Source of the DNA: Streptomyces sp. R41
GTDB taxonomy: Bacteria > Actinomycetota > Actinomycetes > Streptomycetales > Streptomycetaceae
Assembly (NCBI RefSeq): GCF_041053055.1
Contig: NZ_CP163443.1
Coordinates: forward strand, 1,364,001-1,428,000
Reading direction: 5' to 3'
DNA: 64,000 nucleotides
Position 1 is the stretch's first letter; each line of letters begins with the position of its first letter. The notes below the pieces were generated by a model. It saw nothing but the letters and a program-made list of their open reading frames with translations. It searched no databases and was not told the origin of the DNA. Below are positions 20,789 to 29,822 of this stretch, one piece after another. The translations under genes were made by a program, and so were the position numbers.

Positions 20789-21558
20789 TACGACACCGCC
20801 AGATCGGTCATGCGAGCGGCGACCGCCTCGGCTGTCGGCGTGGTCAGCTCGCCGACCAGCGCGCCGTCGGCGAGGAACACCACGCGGTCCGCGTACGCGG
20901 CGACGTTCGGGTCGTGCGTGACCATCACGATGGTGGTGGGCTCGTCGAGCTCGGGATCGTCGGCGCCCTGGCCGCCTGTCACCGGGCTGCCCACCAACTT
21001 CCGCAGCACTTCGAGCAGTTCGCGGCCGGTGGTGATGTCGAGCGCGCCGGTGGGCTCGTCGGCGAAGAGTACGGCGGGACGCGTGACGAGCGCGCGGGCC
21101 ACCGCCACCCGCTGCTGCTGACCGCCGGAGAGCTGGCTCGGCCGCTTGCCGGCCTGGTCCTCGAGGCCGACCTGGGCGAGCGCCCGCAGCACGGTCTGCC
21201 GACCGGGCTTGCGGCCGGCCAGCCGCAGCGGCAGCCCGACGTTCTGTGCGGCGGTCAGGGAGGGCAGCAGGTTGAACGCCTGGAAGACGAATCCGGTGGA
21301 CTCCCTGCGAAACTCGGTCAGTTGGGTCTCGTTCAGGCCGCCTATGTCGGTGCCGTCGATGAACACCCGCCCGGACGTGGGCCGGTCGAGTCCGGCGGCA
21401 CACTGCAGCAGCGTGGACTTGCCGGATCCCGAGGGTCCCATCACGGCCGTGAAGCTGCCGCGGGGGAAGGACAGGTCGACCTCGCGCAGCGCGCTGACCG
21501 CGCCACTGCCCGAGCCATAGGTCTTGGTGAGCGACTCCAGCCGCACTGCGTCATCCAT
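20788..21558 (-). CDS. ABC transporter ATP-binding protein, MacB/LolD type
   Basis: 256 aa with Walker A GPSGSGKSTLL, signature LSGGQQQRVAVARAL and Walker B FADEPTGALD. The N-terminus (VRLESLTKTYGSGSGAVSALREVDLSF) is typical of the LolD/MacB ATPases that pair with FtsX-type permeases. The start overlaps the end of the MFS gene (ATGGATGA) and its stop overlaps the permease GTG, so the three are translationally coupled. It supplies energy for the permease at 18299-20788. Confidence 0.95.
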   Translation of the reverse strand: MDDAVRLESLTKTYGSGSGAVSALREVDLSFPRGSFTAVMGPSGSGKSTLLQCAAGLDRPTSGRVFIDGTDIGGLNETQLTEFRRESTGFVFQAFNLLPSLTAAQNVGLPLRLAGRKPGRQTVLRALAQVGLEDQAGKRPSQLSGGQQQRVAVARALVTRPAVLFADEPTGALDITTGRELLEVLRKLVGSPVTGGQGADDPELDEPTTIVMVTHDPNVAAYADRVVFLADGALVGELTTPTAEAVAARMTDLAVS

Positions 21559-22891
21559 CGATTCTCCGTAGCGTCATGGTGGTGGGGGGACCGGCCGTCA
21601 GCTCCCGCTGAGGTCCGGACGCCTCGTCCTGGGCGCTCCGGTCTTCGAGCTCCGCCCCGGGGCGGGTGAACACGACGGTCGCCACCACGGCGAGCAGGGC
21701 CATCACTCCGGATGCGATGGCCAGTGTCCCGCGCGTACCGACACCTTCGAGGAGGTAGCCAGTGCCGAGCGCGCCGAGCGAACTCGCCCCGGAGACAAGG
21801 AGCATGACGACGCTGCCGACCCTCCCCTGCATGGCGTCCGGCGTGATGCGCACCTGATGGGACATACCGGAGACCGTAACAGCGGCTCCTATATGCGACG
21901 TTATGAAGAAGAGAATCCCAAGTGTCACAGGATGCAAGAGAAATACAGTTCCGGGCATGATCAGAGCCCAGGCGACATGCGCGTACATCATCACGCGCCG
22001 CATCGGCAGCCGCCTGCTCAACCACCCGCCGGTGAAGGCTCCCAGAAGTCCTCCGACACTGCCGGCCGCCATGATCAGGCCGACCGTGCTCGCGGGTCTG
22101 CCCTGCTCCCTGACCAGCACGGCGACGGTGAGGATGAGCCCCTGGAAGACCAGGTTGCTGCCCGCGATGATGAGCAACGCCGAGCGGAAGTAGGCGCGTT
22201 GCCACACCCAGCGCAGTCCGCTGGAGATCTCCTCCCGCATTCCCCGGGCGCTCTTGGTCTTGCCGGAACGCTTGTTGTGGGGGATCCGCAGCCGGGCGAG
22301 TGTCAGCAGGGACATCAAGTACAGCCCGGTGCTGGACAGGAACGGCACCCAGGCCGACAGGCCGAACAGCACACCGCTCGCCGGGTGCCCGACGAAGTTC
22401 ACGGCCCGGGAGCGCGCCTCGTTCTGCGCCATCGCGGTGGACACCTGCTGGGGCGGTACGACCCCGCGCACGGCGGCCCGTTCGGACAGCTGGTAGAAGA
22501 CGGTGAGGCTGCCCTGGACGAAGGCGACGATCGCAATGTGCCAGACGCGCACCTCGTCCCCGGCGAGCGAGACGGCGACCGACCCGATGGCCAGTGCCCG
22601 GCCCGCCACGCACACGAGCATCACCCGCCGTCTGTCCCAGCGGTCCACCAGCACACCGGCGGGCAACTGCATGACCAGCATGGGCAGCAGCGCGGCGAAG
22701 CCGACCAGGCCCGCGGCGCTCTTCGACCCGGTGTGCCAGAGCACCAGCAGGGTGAAGGCCATGGTGGAGGAGCGTTCCGCCATGACCGACAGCGCGGAAC
22801 CGCCCCACAGCAGCCGGAAGCGCCCGTTGCTGCGCAGCGGTGGCAGCTTCTCCTCGCCGTCGTCCCGCGCCTCAAGTTCCGTACTGGTCAT
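21551..22891 (-). CDS. MFS transporter (EntS-like exporter)
   Basis: 446 aa. The ATG at 22891 forms an ATGA overlap with the carbamoyltransferase stop. Twelve hydrophobic segments are recognisable. The loop LVDRWDRRRVMLVC after helix 2 and the overall pattern (NGRFRLLWGGSALSVMAERSS at the start) match the EntS/YfiS branch of MFS exporters, which often export NRPS products. The N-terminal 25 and C-terminal 35 residues are charged and cytoplasmic. With the ABC pair downstream, this cluster has two export systems in one operon. Confidence 0.9.
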   Translation of the reverse strand: MTSTELEARDDGEEKLPPLRSNGRFRLLWGGSALSVMAERSSTMAFTLLVLWHTGSKSAAGLVGFAALLPMLVMQLPAGVLVDRWDRRRVMLVCVAGRALAIGSVAVSLAGDEVRVWHIAIVAFVQGSLTVFYQLSERAAVRGVVPPQQVSTAMAQNEARSRAVNFVGHPASGVLFGLSAWVPFLSSTGLYLMSLLTLARLRIPHNKRSGKTKSARGMREEISSGLRWVWQRAYFRSALLIIAGSNLVFQGLILTVAVLVREQGRPASTVGLIMAAGSVGGLLGAFTGGWLSRRLPMRRVMMYAHVAWALIMPGTVFLLHPVTLGILFFITSHIGAAVTVSGMSHQVRITPDAMQGRVGSVVMLLVSGASSLGALGTGYLLEGVGTRGTLAIASGVMALLAVVATVVFTRPGAELEDRSAQDEASGPQRELTAGPPTTMTLRRIDG

Positions 22892-23814
22892 CGTCCGTCC
22901 GCCCAGCACCACTCCAGGACCGCCATCGCGCTGTGCAGCTTGTGCGTGGCCTGCGTGAAGGCGATGCTCGCCGGCCCGTCGAGGATCTCGGCGGTGACCT
23001 CCTCGCCGCGGTGGGCGGGCAGGTCGTGCAGGAAGACGGCCTTCGGGCTGGCCTCCCACAGCGCCCGGGTGACCTGGAACGGCGCGAAGACCTCGCGCCA
23101 GTCCTCGGTCGGCTTGCTGGTGCCGGTGGTCTGCCATCGCGTGGTGTAGACGGCGTCGAGGTCGGCGGGCAGCGCGGTCATGTCGTGCCGCTCGACCACC
23201 TTCGCCCCACTGCGGACCGCCTGCTCCGCCGCCCGGGCGAGAACCTCGGGCGCGACCCCGTAGCCGGGCGGCGTGCGCAGCTCCAGCTCGGTGCCGGGGA
23301 ACCGGGTGAGGGCCAGCGCGAGAGCGGCGGCGCTGTTGTTGCCCTCGCCGACGTACAGCAGCCGCAGGCCGTCCACCCGCCCGAAGTGCCCTTGCAGTGT
23401 GGTCAGATCGGTGAGCGCCTGGGTCGGATGCTCCTCGGCGCTCATCGCGTTGACCACCGACATGTGCCCGGCGGCCGCCCAGGTCCGCAGCTCCGCGGTG
23501 GCGTCGGCGGTCCGGGCCACCAGCAGGTCCAGCATCCCGGCGAGCACCCGCCCGGTGTCCTCGCTGGTCTCACCGGTGTTGGTCTGCAGATCACCGGGCC
23601 CGAACGTCACTGTCTGCGCGCCCAGGCGCAGCGCGCCGGCCGTGAACGCGGTACGGGTCCGGGTCGACGTACGCCGGAAGTAGACCCCGACGACGGCGCC
23701 GTCCAGTGTCTTCGCCCGCGCTCCCGAGGCGAATTCGACGCCTCTCGCCACGATGCCGCGCAGCTCGCCGTCGGTCAGGTCGGTGATGGAGATGAGGTGT
23801 CGCGCGGATCCCAT
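22888..23814 (-). CDS. Carbamoyltransferase (aspartate/ornithine carbamoyltransferase family)
   Basis: 308 aa with the carbamoyl-phosphate site STRTRT (~49-54) and HPTQALTD (~127), and HDLPAHRGEEVT (~261) where ornithine enzymes have HCLP. The change at the Cys of HCLP, which contacts the amino acid in ornithine carbamoyltransferase, suggests a non-standard acceptor. The gene lies 45 nt after an NRPS gene and in an operon with diaminopropionate-forming enzymes. In viomycin and capreomycin pathways a family member carbamoylates the beta-amine of a Dap residue. I infer carbamoylation of free or carrier-bound Dap to 3-ureidoalanine; ornithine to citrulline is the alternative. Confidence 0.88.
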   Translation of the reverse strand: MGSARHLISITDLTDGELRGIVARGVEFASGARAKTLDGAVVGVYFRRTSTRTRTAFTAGALRLGAQTVTFGPGDLQTNTGETSEDTGRVLAGMLDLLVARTADATAELRTWAAAGHMSVVNAMSAEEHPTQALTDLTTLQGHFGRVDGLRLLYVGEGNNSAAALALALTRFPGTELELRTPPGYGVAPEVLARAAEQAVRSGAKVVERHDMTALPADLDAVYTTRWQTTGTSKPTEDWREVFAPFQVTRALWEASPKAVFLHDLPAHRGEEVTAEILDGPASIAFTQATHKLHSAMAVLEWCWADGR

Positions 23815-23859
23815 GGCGATGGGTTCCCTTCTTGTGGGCCTGGTGATGGTGCAGTGGGC

Positions 23860-26800
23860 TCAGCGGGCGTCGGTCAGGAGCGCGTCGATCTCGGCTCGCA
23901 CCCGGTCCTCGATCTCCACGGCGAGCTGCGCCACGGTGGGGCGTTCGAAGGCGACCCGCACCGGCAGATCGAGGTCGTACTCCGTCTGCAGTCGCGAGAT
24001 CAGCCGTACGGCGAGGATGGAGTGTCCGCCGAGATCGAAGAAGTTGTCCTCGACGCCGACCTTGTCCAGGCCCAGGACCTGACCCCAGATGGCCGCGATG
24101 CTCTCCTCGATCTCGCTGCGTGGCGCGATGTACGTGTCCGCGGCGCCGGCCTCCGGATCCGGCAGGGCGCGCCGGTCCAGCTTGCCGTTCGCCGTCAGCG
24201 GGATGCTGTCCAGCTCGATGAACGTGGACGGGATCATGTACTCGGGCAGCACGGGCCCCAGAGCGTCGCGAAGGTCGTCGACGCCACCGACGACGAAGGC
24301 GACAAGTCGCTGGTCGTCGGTCACGATCACGGCCGCGTCGGAGACCTTCGGGTGGGCGGTCAACGCGGCCCGGATCTCACCGGGTTCGATGCGATAGCCG
24401 CGCACCTTCACCTGGTCGTCGATGCGGCCCAGGAACTCCACGGCGCCGTCGGCGCGCCAGCGCGCCAGATCACCGGTCCGATAGATCCGGGCGCCTGGCT
24501 CGCCGTGCGGATCGGGCACGAACCGCTCCGCCGAGCGCGCCGCGTGACCGGTGTAGCCGCGCGCGACGCCGACGCCACCGACGTACAACTCCCCCACGAC
24601 GCCCACCGGGACCGGACGCAGCTCGGCGTCCAGGACCCGCATGTGGACGTTGGGCAGGGGGCGGCCGATGGGTACCACACCGTCGTACGACGTCTCGACC
24701 GGGAAGACACAGGTGCCGACGGTCGCCTCGGTCGGGCCGTACTCGTTGAATATCCGCCCGTCGCCGAGGAGTTGACGCCAGCGCTCCACCAGAGCGCCAG
24801 GCAGCGCCTCGCCCGCGACCACGATCCGTGTCGTGAGCCCGCGAATCTGCTCGTCGCCCAACTGACTTCCGATGACGTCCAAGTGACCTGGTGTCAGCTT
24901 CAGGAATGAGAACGGGCCTGCCTCCGACAGCGCCTTCCCCAGCTCCGTCAGCTCACCGTCGAAGAGCCACACCCGCTGCCCGGCCGCCAGCGGCGCCCAC
25001 ACATTCGGCACCACCAGGTCGAAGGCGACAGACGAGAACACCGGCGCGCCGCCCGATCCGCAGGAGGCCAACTCCTTGACAGCCCAATCGACATGGTTGG
25101 CGAGACCGCGGTGCGTGACCTGCACACCCTTCGGCCGACCCGTCGAACCCGAAGTGAAGATCGTGTACGCCAGTGAGTCCAGGTCCACCGGCGCCGGCGG
25201 CCCCGCCTCGGGGTGATCCTCATCGGCACGTACGACATCGACCGCGAAGCGGTCGGCATACGCCGCCGAGGTCACCGCCACCGACACCCCGGCGTCCGCC
25301 AGCATTCCCTCCACCCGCTCACGCGGCAGCACCGGGTCGAGCGGCACATACCCGGCACCCGCCCGCCATACCGCCAGCAACGCCACCACCAGATCCACCG
25401 AACGGTCCAGCAAGACCGCCACCGAGGACTCGGCAGCCACACCCCGCGAACGCAGCACGCCCGCAAGGCGATCGGAACGCGCCACCAGTTCACCGAACGT
25501 CAGCCGGACGCCCTCCGCCTCGATCGCCACCGCATCGGGCGACTCGACCGCCCGCTCAGCGATCAGCTCCGGCACCGACACCTCACGCACCGGCGTCACC
25601 GTGTCGTTCCACGCCTTGAGCAGGCGGCGTTCCTTGACGGAGGTGATGTCGACGGCAGAGAGGGAGGCATCCGCGTCGGCGGCGACCGCTTCGAGGAGTT
25701 GGACGAAGTGGTGGGCCAGACGCTCGACGGTGTCATGGTCGAAGAGGGCCGTGGCGTATTCGAAGGCGCCGATCAGGGAGCCGTCGGACTGCCGCCAGAC
25801 GAAGAGGGTGAGGTCGGTCTTGGCGACGCGCCAGGCGCCCTGGAAGGCGTCCATGAGGACGTCGTCTGCGGCCACCGAGGTCTCGCCCTCGTCCTGGAGG
25901 TCGAAGGCGACCTGGTAGAGCGGGGTGCGCGAGAGGTCACGGTTGGGCTGTAGCTCGTCCACCAGGCGTTCGAAGGGCAGTTCCTGGTGGGCGAAGCCGG
26001 CCATGGCCGTGGCCCGGACCCGCTGAAGCAGCTCGGCGAAGGTGGGATCGCCGGTCAGATCGCAGCGCATCACCAGGGAGTTGAGGAAGAAGCCGACCGT
26101 GCCCTGAGTCTCCGGGCGGGTCCGGCCCGTCACCGGGCTGCCGATGCCGAAGTCGTCCTGGCCGCTGTAACGCCCGAGCAGCGCGCCGAAGGCGGCGAGC
26201 AGGGTCACGTACGGGGTAGCGCCGTGCCGGCGTCCGATGCCGGTGAGGGCGTCGGCGAGTGACGCGGGCACGGAGAACCTGACGCCGGAGCCGTGCGCGT
26301 CGCGCTGCGCGGGCCGGGGGCGGTCGGTGGGGAGCCTGAGTTCCGGCAGGCCTGCGAGGGCCTGCTTCCAGTGGTCCAGTTCGCGCGACGACGAGATGTC
26401 GGAGGCGTGGGCCGCCTGCCAGGACGCGAAGTCGGCGTACTGCACCGGAAGTTGGTCGAGTTCGGGGGTACGGCCCTCGGTCGCCGCGGCGCACAGTTCG
26501 CGCAGCTCGCGGTCGAGGACGACGGTCGACCAGCCGTCGGTGGCGATGTGATGGGCCGTCACCAGCAGGACGGGTCCGCCCTTCGGGACGCGGACCAGGA
26601 ACGCTCGCCACAGCGGGCCGTCCGTGAGGTCGAAGCCACGGGCGAACTGCTCGCCGAACAGCCGCTCCAGGTGCGCCTCGGAGGCGTCCTCGACACGGAG
26701 CTCGACGGTGCCCGGCGCGACGACCACCTGGCGGGGTTCCTCGCCCTCGACGACGTACCGGGTGCGCAGCGACTCGTGCCGGGCCTCCAGCGCGTCGAGG

Positions 26801-28722
26801 GCGGACTGCACGACGTCGCGCGTGGTGCCGACGGGCAGTCGCAGGAAGAACGGGGCCACCCACTCGGGGCTGCCCGGGTGCATGCGGTCAAGGAACCACA
26901 GCCGGTGCTGGCCGAAGGAGAGCGGCAGCGGCTCGTCGCGGCCGACCGGCGTCACGCCCGGTAGGGCGGGACGGGCGTCCTCCAGGAGCTTGGCCTGCGC
27001 CTCGACCGTGAACGCGCCGAACAGGCCGCGCAGTTGGATGTCGTCACCGGACGCCTTGCGCAGGGCGTCGGCGAGCCGGGTGAGGACGAGGGAGGAGCCG
27101 CCGAGCGCGAAGAAGTCGTCGTGCGCGCCGACCTGTTCGACCTGCAGGAGCTGCTCCCACACCTGGGCGACGAGCCGCTCGGCGGGGGTGCGCGGTGCGA
27201 TGTACTCGGCGCTGTGTGTCTGCTCGAGGACCGGGTCGGGCAGCGCGCCGCGGTCCACCTTGCCGCTGCTGGTCAGCGGAAAGGCGTCCAGCGGCACGAA
27301 GAGCGAGGGGATCATCGGCTCGGGCAGCCGGCCGCGCAGGAAGGTGCGCAGCTCGTCCCGGGGGATGCGGCGGCCCGTCGTCAGATACGCGACGAGCCGC
27401 TTGCCCTCCCCGACGACGCGGGCGTCGACGACGGCACCCCGTACATCGGGGTGGGCGTTCAACGCGGCCTCCACCTCCGCCGGTTCGATGCGCACCCCGT
27501 TGACCTTGACCTGGTGGTCGGCGCGGCCGAGGAAGTCCAGGGAGCCGTCGGAACGCCACCGCACCAGGTCGCCGGTGCGGTACATACGGCTGCCCGCGGT
27601 GCCGTGCGGGTCCGGCAGGAAGCGCTCGGCTGTCTGTCCGGGACGGCCCGCGTAGCCGCGCGCCGTGCCCTCGCCCGCCGCGTACAGCTCCCCCACGACG
27701 CCGATCGGCACCGGGTCGAACTCGGTGTCGAGGACGTAGACGCGCATGTGGTCCATGGGCCGTCCGATGGGGACCGCCTCGGTGTGCAGCTCGGGGTCGA
27801 AGAGCTGGGCGGTGACGTCGATGGAGCACTCGGTGGGGCCGTAGGTGTTCCAGACCCGGGCGCCGCCCGGTTCGGCGAGGCGACGGCAGAGTTCGCCGTC
27901 CAGCGGCTCGCCCGCCGAGCACACCAGACGCAGCTCCGCGCAGTCCGCCCAGCGGGACTCGGCGACCAGCAGGCGCAGCACGGACGGCACGCCCTGGAGG
28001 ACGGTGACGCCCGAGCCTGCGACCGTTGCGACCAGCAGGGCGGGGTCGGCCTCGGCACCCGTCGGTGCCATGACGACCGTGGCGCCCGCGGCGAGCGGCG
28101 TGAACAGCTCCCAGGCGGCGGCGTCGAAGGTGAGCACCGTCTTCTGGAGCACCCGGTCCGCGGCCGTCAGCCCTTGGTTGCCGAGCGACCAGGCGACGCG
28201 GCCCGCGATGCCTCCGTGCTGCACGAGCACGCCCTTGGGACGCCCGGTGGAGCCCGAGGTGTAGGTGAGGTAGGCGGCGTGGTCTGCGGAGACCTCCACG
28301 CGCGGTGCCGTATCGGGGAGTCCGGCGAGGGTGTCGGCCTCCTGGTCGAGGACCACGACGCCGCCGGGCAGCAGCTCCTCGAACGCGTCGGCGTCGGCGG
28401 CGGTCGTCACCACCGTGCCCGCGCCGCTGTCGGCGACCACCCAGGCCGTACGCTCCTGCGGATGTCCGGCGTCCAGCGGCACATAGGCCGCGCCCGCCTT
28501 CCAGACGCCGAGCAGCGCCGCGACCAGGTCGTGGCCGCGCGGCAGGCAGACGACGACCCGGTCCTCCGCGCCGACGCCGCGGGCCGCGAGGAGGTGCGCG
28601 ATCCGGTTGGCGCGCCGGTCGAGCGCTTCGTAGCTCAGCGGCCCCTGGGCGCCGTCGACCGCGACGGCGAGCGGAGTCGACACGGCCTGGTGGGCGATGA
28701 GTTCGTGCAGCGGGACTGTCAT
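23860..28722 (-). CDS. NRPS: A-T-C-A-T (initiating synthetase)
   Basis: 1620 aa. The ATG at 28722 has GGAG 5 nt upstream. Order: A (~10-510), T (GGSSL ~541), C (~595-1030, HHIATDG ~720), A (~1060-1540) and T (GGHSI ~1566). It lacks an N-terminal C domain, so the first residue is either the chain start or is acylated by the free C domain at 30879. The first A pocket reads D-A-W-Q-C-A-T-I-D, matching glutamine codes (DAWQFGLID) at six of nine positions. 3-Ureidoalanine is a close isostere of glutamine. The second pocket is D-L-P-K-V-A-E-V-G, identical to two A domains in the 3644-aa synthetase. The canonical C domain of that protein should accept this dipeptide. Confidence 0.93.
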   Translation of the reverse strand: MTVPLHELIAHQAVSTPLAVAVDGAQGPLSYEALDRRANRIAHLLAARGVGAEDRVVVCLPRGHDLVAALLGVWKAGAAYVPLDAGHPQERTAWVVADSGAGTVVTTAADADAFEELLPGGVVVLDQEADTLAGLPDTAPRVEVSADHAAYLTYTSGSTGRPKGVLVQHGGIAGRVAWSLGNQGLTAADRVLQKTVLTFDAAAWELFTPLAAGATVVMAPTGAEADPALLVATVAGSGVTVLQGVPSVLRLLVAESRWADCAELRLVCSAGEPLDGELCRRLAEPGGARVWNTYGPTECSIDVTAQLFDPELHTEAVPIGRPMDHMRVYVLDTEFDPVPIGVVGELYAAGEGTARGYAGRPGQTAERFLPDPHGTAGSRMYRTGDLVRWRSDGSLDFLGRADHQVKVNGVRIEPAEVEAALNAHPDVRGAVVDARVVGEGKRLVAYLTTGRRIPRDELRTFLRGRLPEPMIPSLFVPLDAFPLTSSGKVDRGALPDPVLEQTHSAEYIAPRTPAERLVAQVWEQLLQVEQVGAHDDFFALGGSSLVLTRLADALRKASGDDIQLRGLFGAFTVEAQAKLLEDARPALPGVTPVGRDEPLPLSFGQHRLWFLDRMHPGSPEWVAPFFLRLPVGTTRDVVQSALDALEARHESLRTRYVVEGEEPRQVVVAPGTVELRVEDASEAHLERLFGEQFARGFDLTDGPLWRAFLVRVPKGGPVLLVTAHHIATDGWSTVVLDRELRELCAAATEGRTPELDQLPVQYADFASWQAAHASDISSSRELDHWKQALAGLPELRLPTDRPRPAQRDAHGSGVRFSVPASLADALTGIGRRHGATPYVTLLAAFGALLGRYSGQDDFGIGSPVTGRTRPETQGTVGFFLNSLVMRCDLTGDPTFAELLQRVRATAMAGFAHQELPFERLVDELQPNRDLSRTPLYQVAFDLQDEGETSVAADDVLMDAFQGAWRVAKTDLTLFVWRQSDGSLIGAFEYATALFDHDTVERLAHHFVQLLEAVAADADASLSAVDITSVKERRLLKAWNDTVTPVREVSVPELIAERAVESPDAVAIEAEGVRLTFGELVARSDRLAGVLRSRGVAAESSVAVLLDRSVDLVVALLAVWRAGAGYVPLDPVLPRERVEGMLADAGVSVAVTSAAYADRFAVDVVRADEDHPEAGPPAPVDLDSLAYTIFTSGSTGRPKGVQVTHRGLANHVDWAVKELASCGSGGAPVFSSVAFDLVVPNVWAPLAAGQRVWLFDGELTELGKALSEAGPFSFLKLTPGHLDVIGSQLGDEQIRGLTTRIVVAGEALPGALVERWRQLLGDGRIFNEYGPTEATVGTCVFPVETSYDGVVPIGRPLPNVHMRVLDAELRPVPVGVVGELYVGGVGVARGYTGHAARSAERFVPDPHGEPGARIYRTGDLARWRADGAVEFLGRIDDQVKVRGYRIEPGEIRAALTAHPKVSDAAVIVTDDQRLVAFVVGGVDDLRDALGPVLPEYMIPSTFIELDSIPLTANGKLDRRALPDPEAGAADTYIAPRSEIEESIAAIWGQVLGLDKVGVEDNFFDLGGHSILAVRLISRLQTEYDLDLPVRVAFERPTVAQLAVEIEDRVRAEIDALLTDAR

Positions 28723-28805
28723 CTCTTCTCCAGGGAAGGTCATCACGTACGGCGGTGCGGCGGCCCCGCGCGGCAAGGGCGGGTCTGCGCGGCGACGGCG
28801 GGCTG

Positions 28806-29822
28806 CTACGCGGCGGACGCCGGCAGGAAGTCCGCGATGTCGGCGCCCAGGCCGCCGGCGCGGGCCCGGTCCCGTACGAAGCGGGCGAGTGCGAGGTCGA
28901 GGACGCCGAGCCCGAAGGGCGAGTACACGAGCGGCCTGCCGGGGCGCGGGTCGAGCGTCGCGGTGCCGCGCAGCAGCGCGCCGATGCTCGCGTCGATGAA
29001 CTCCCGTCCGCCGGTGGCGAGTTCGGCGAGGTGCACCGAGGTGTTCTCGCGGCACACGTGGTCGGGGTCGTCGACGACATTGTGAGCGCCGAGCACAGCA
29101 CGGACCGTCAGATCGCGCAGCGAGACGTGCAGCACGACCGTGCCGGGCGGGCAGGCGTCGAGCCCGGTGTGCGGGGTCGCGGCGGTGGTGGCGATGGACA
29201 CCAGGTCGTGTGCGGCCAGCGCCTCGTCGAGCGTGGCGCAGTGGCGCACGGTGGCCGACGGCAGCAGCCGCGCGTTGTCCTGCGTGAACCGCCTGGCCCG
29301 CTCGGGGTCCGTGTCGTACACGGTGAGCCGGTCGAGGCCGGGGTGTTCGACGGCGAGGAAGCGCAGCACCTCGCGGTTGATGACGCCGCAGCCGATGAGC
29401 GTGACCCCGGAAGGCCTGCGGCCGCCGAGCAGCATGCGGGCGCCGACGGCGGCCGAGGCGGCGGTGCGCTGCGCCGAGATGAGGGAGCCCTCGATGAGCG
29501 CCTCGGGCTGCCCGTTGCGCAGGTTGTTGAGCAGGATCGCGGCGCTGGCGCGCTGCACTCCGGAGGCGATGTTGCCGGGGAAGGAAGCGATCCACTTCAT
29601 CCCGGCGATGTCGTCCTCGCCGCCTTCCGCGCTGCCGCCGAGGTATCCGGGCAGGCCGATGATGCGGTCCCGGGGCCGGTCGGGAAAGCGCAGGAAGACG
29701 GAGTGCGGCAGGCTGGTGCGGCCCTCGTCGTGGCGCCGGTAGGCGTCGGCGACGAGGTCGACGACCTCCTTCTCGCGCCCTTCGAGGAGCCCCGCGACCG
29801 TCTGGTGGCCGATGATCAGCAT
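28806..29822 (-). CDS. SbnB-like dehydrogenase (ornithine cyclodeaminase family)
   Basis: 338 aa; the ATG at 29822 overlaps the end of the SbnA-like gene by 7 nt. It is an ornithine cyclodeaminase/mu-crystallin fold protein with a Rossmann motif (VTLIGCGVINREVL) and the substrate-side segment GMKWIASFPGN. In staphyloferrin B biosynthesis SbnB oxidises N-(1-amino-1-carboxy-2-ethyl)-glutamate with NAD+ to give 2,3-diaminopropionate and 2-oxoglutarate. Adjacency to an SbnA-like partner is the strongest support for this function rather than ornithine cyclodeamination. Confidence 0.9.
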   Translation of the reverse strand: MLIIGHQTVAGLLEGREKEVVDLVADAYRRHDEGRTSLPHSVFLRFPDRPRDRIIGLPGYLGGSAEGGEDDIAGMKWIASFPGNIASGVQRASAAILLNNLRNGQPEALIEGSLISAQRTAASAAVGARMLLGGRRPSGVTLIGCGVINREVLRFLAVEHPGLDRLTVYDTDPERARRFTQDNARLLPSATVRHCATLDEALAAHDLVSIATTAATPHTGLDACPPGTVVLHVSLRDLTVRAVLGAHNVVDDPDHVCRENTSVHLAELATGGREFIDASIGALLRGTATLDPRPGRPLVYSPFGLGVLDLALARFVRDRARAGGLGADIADFLPASAA

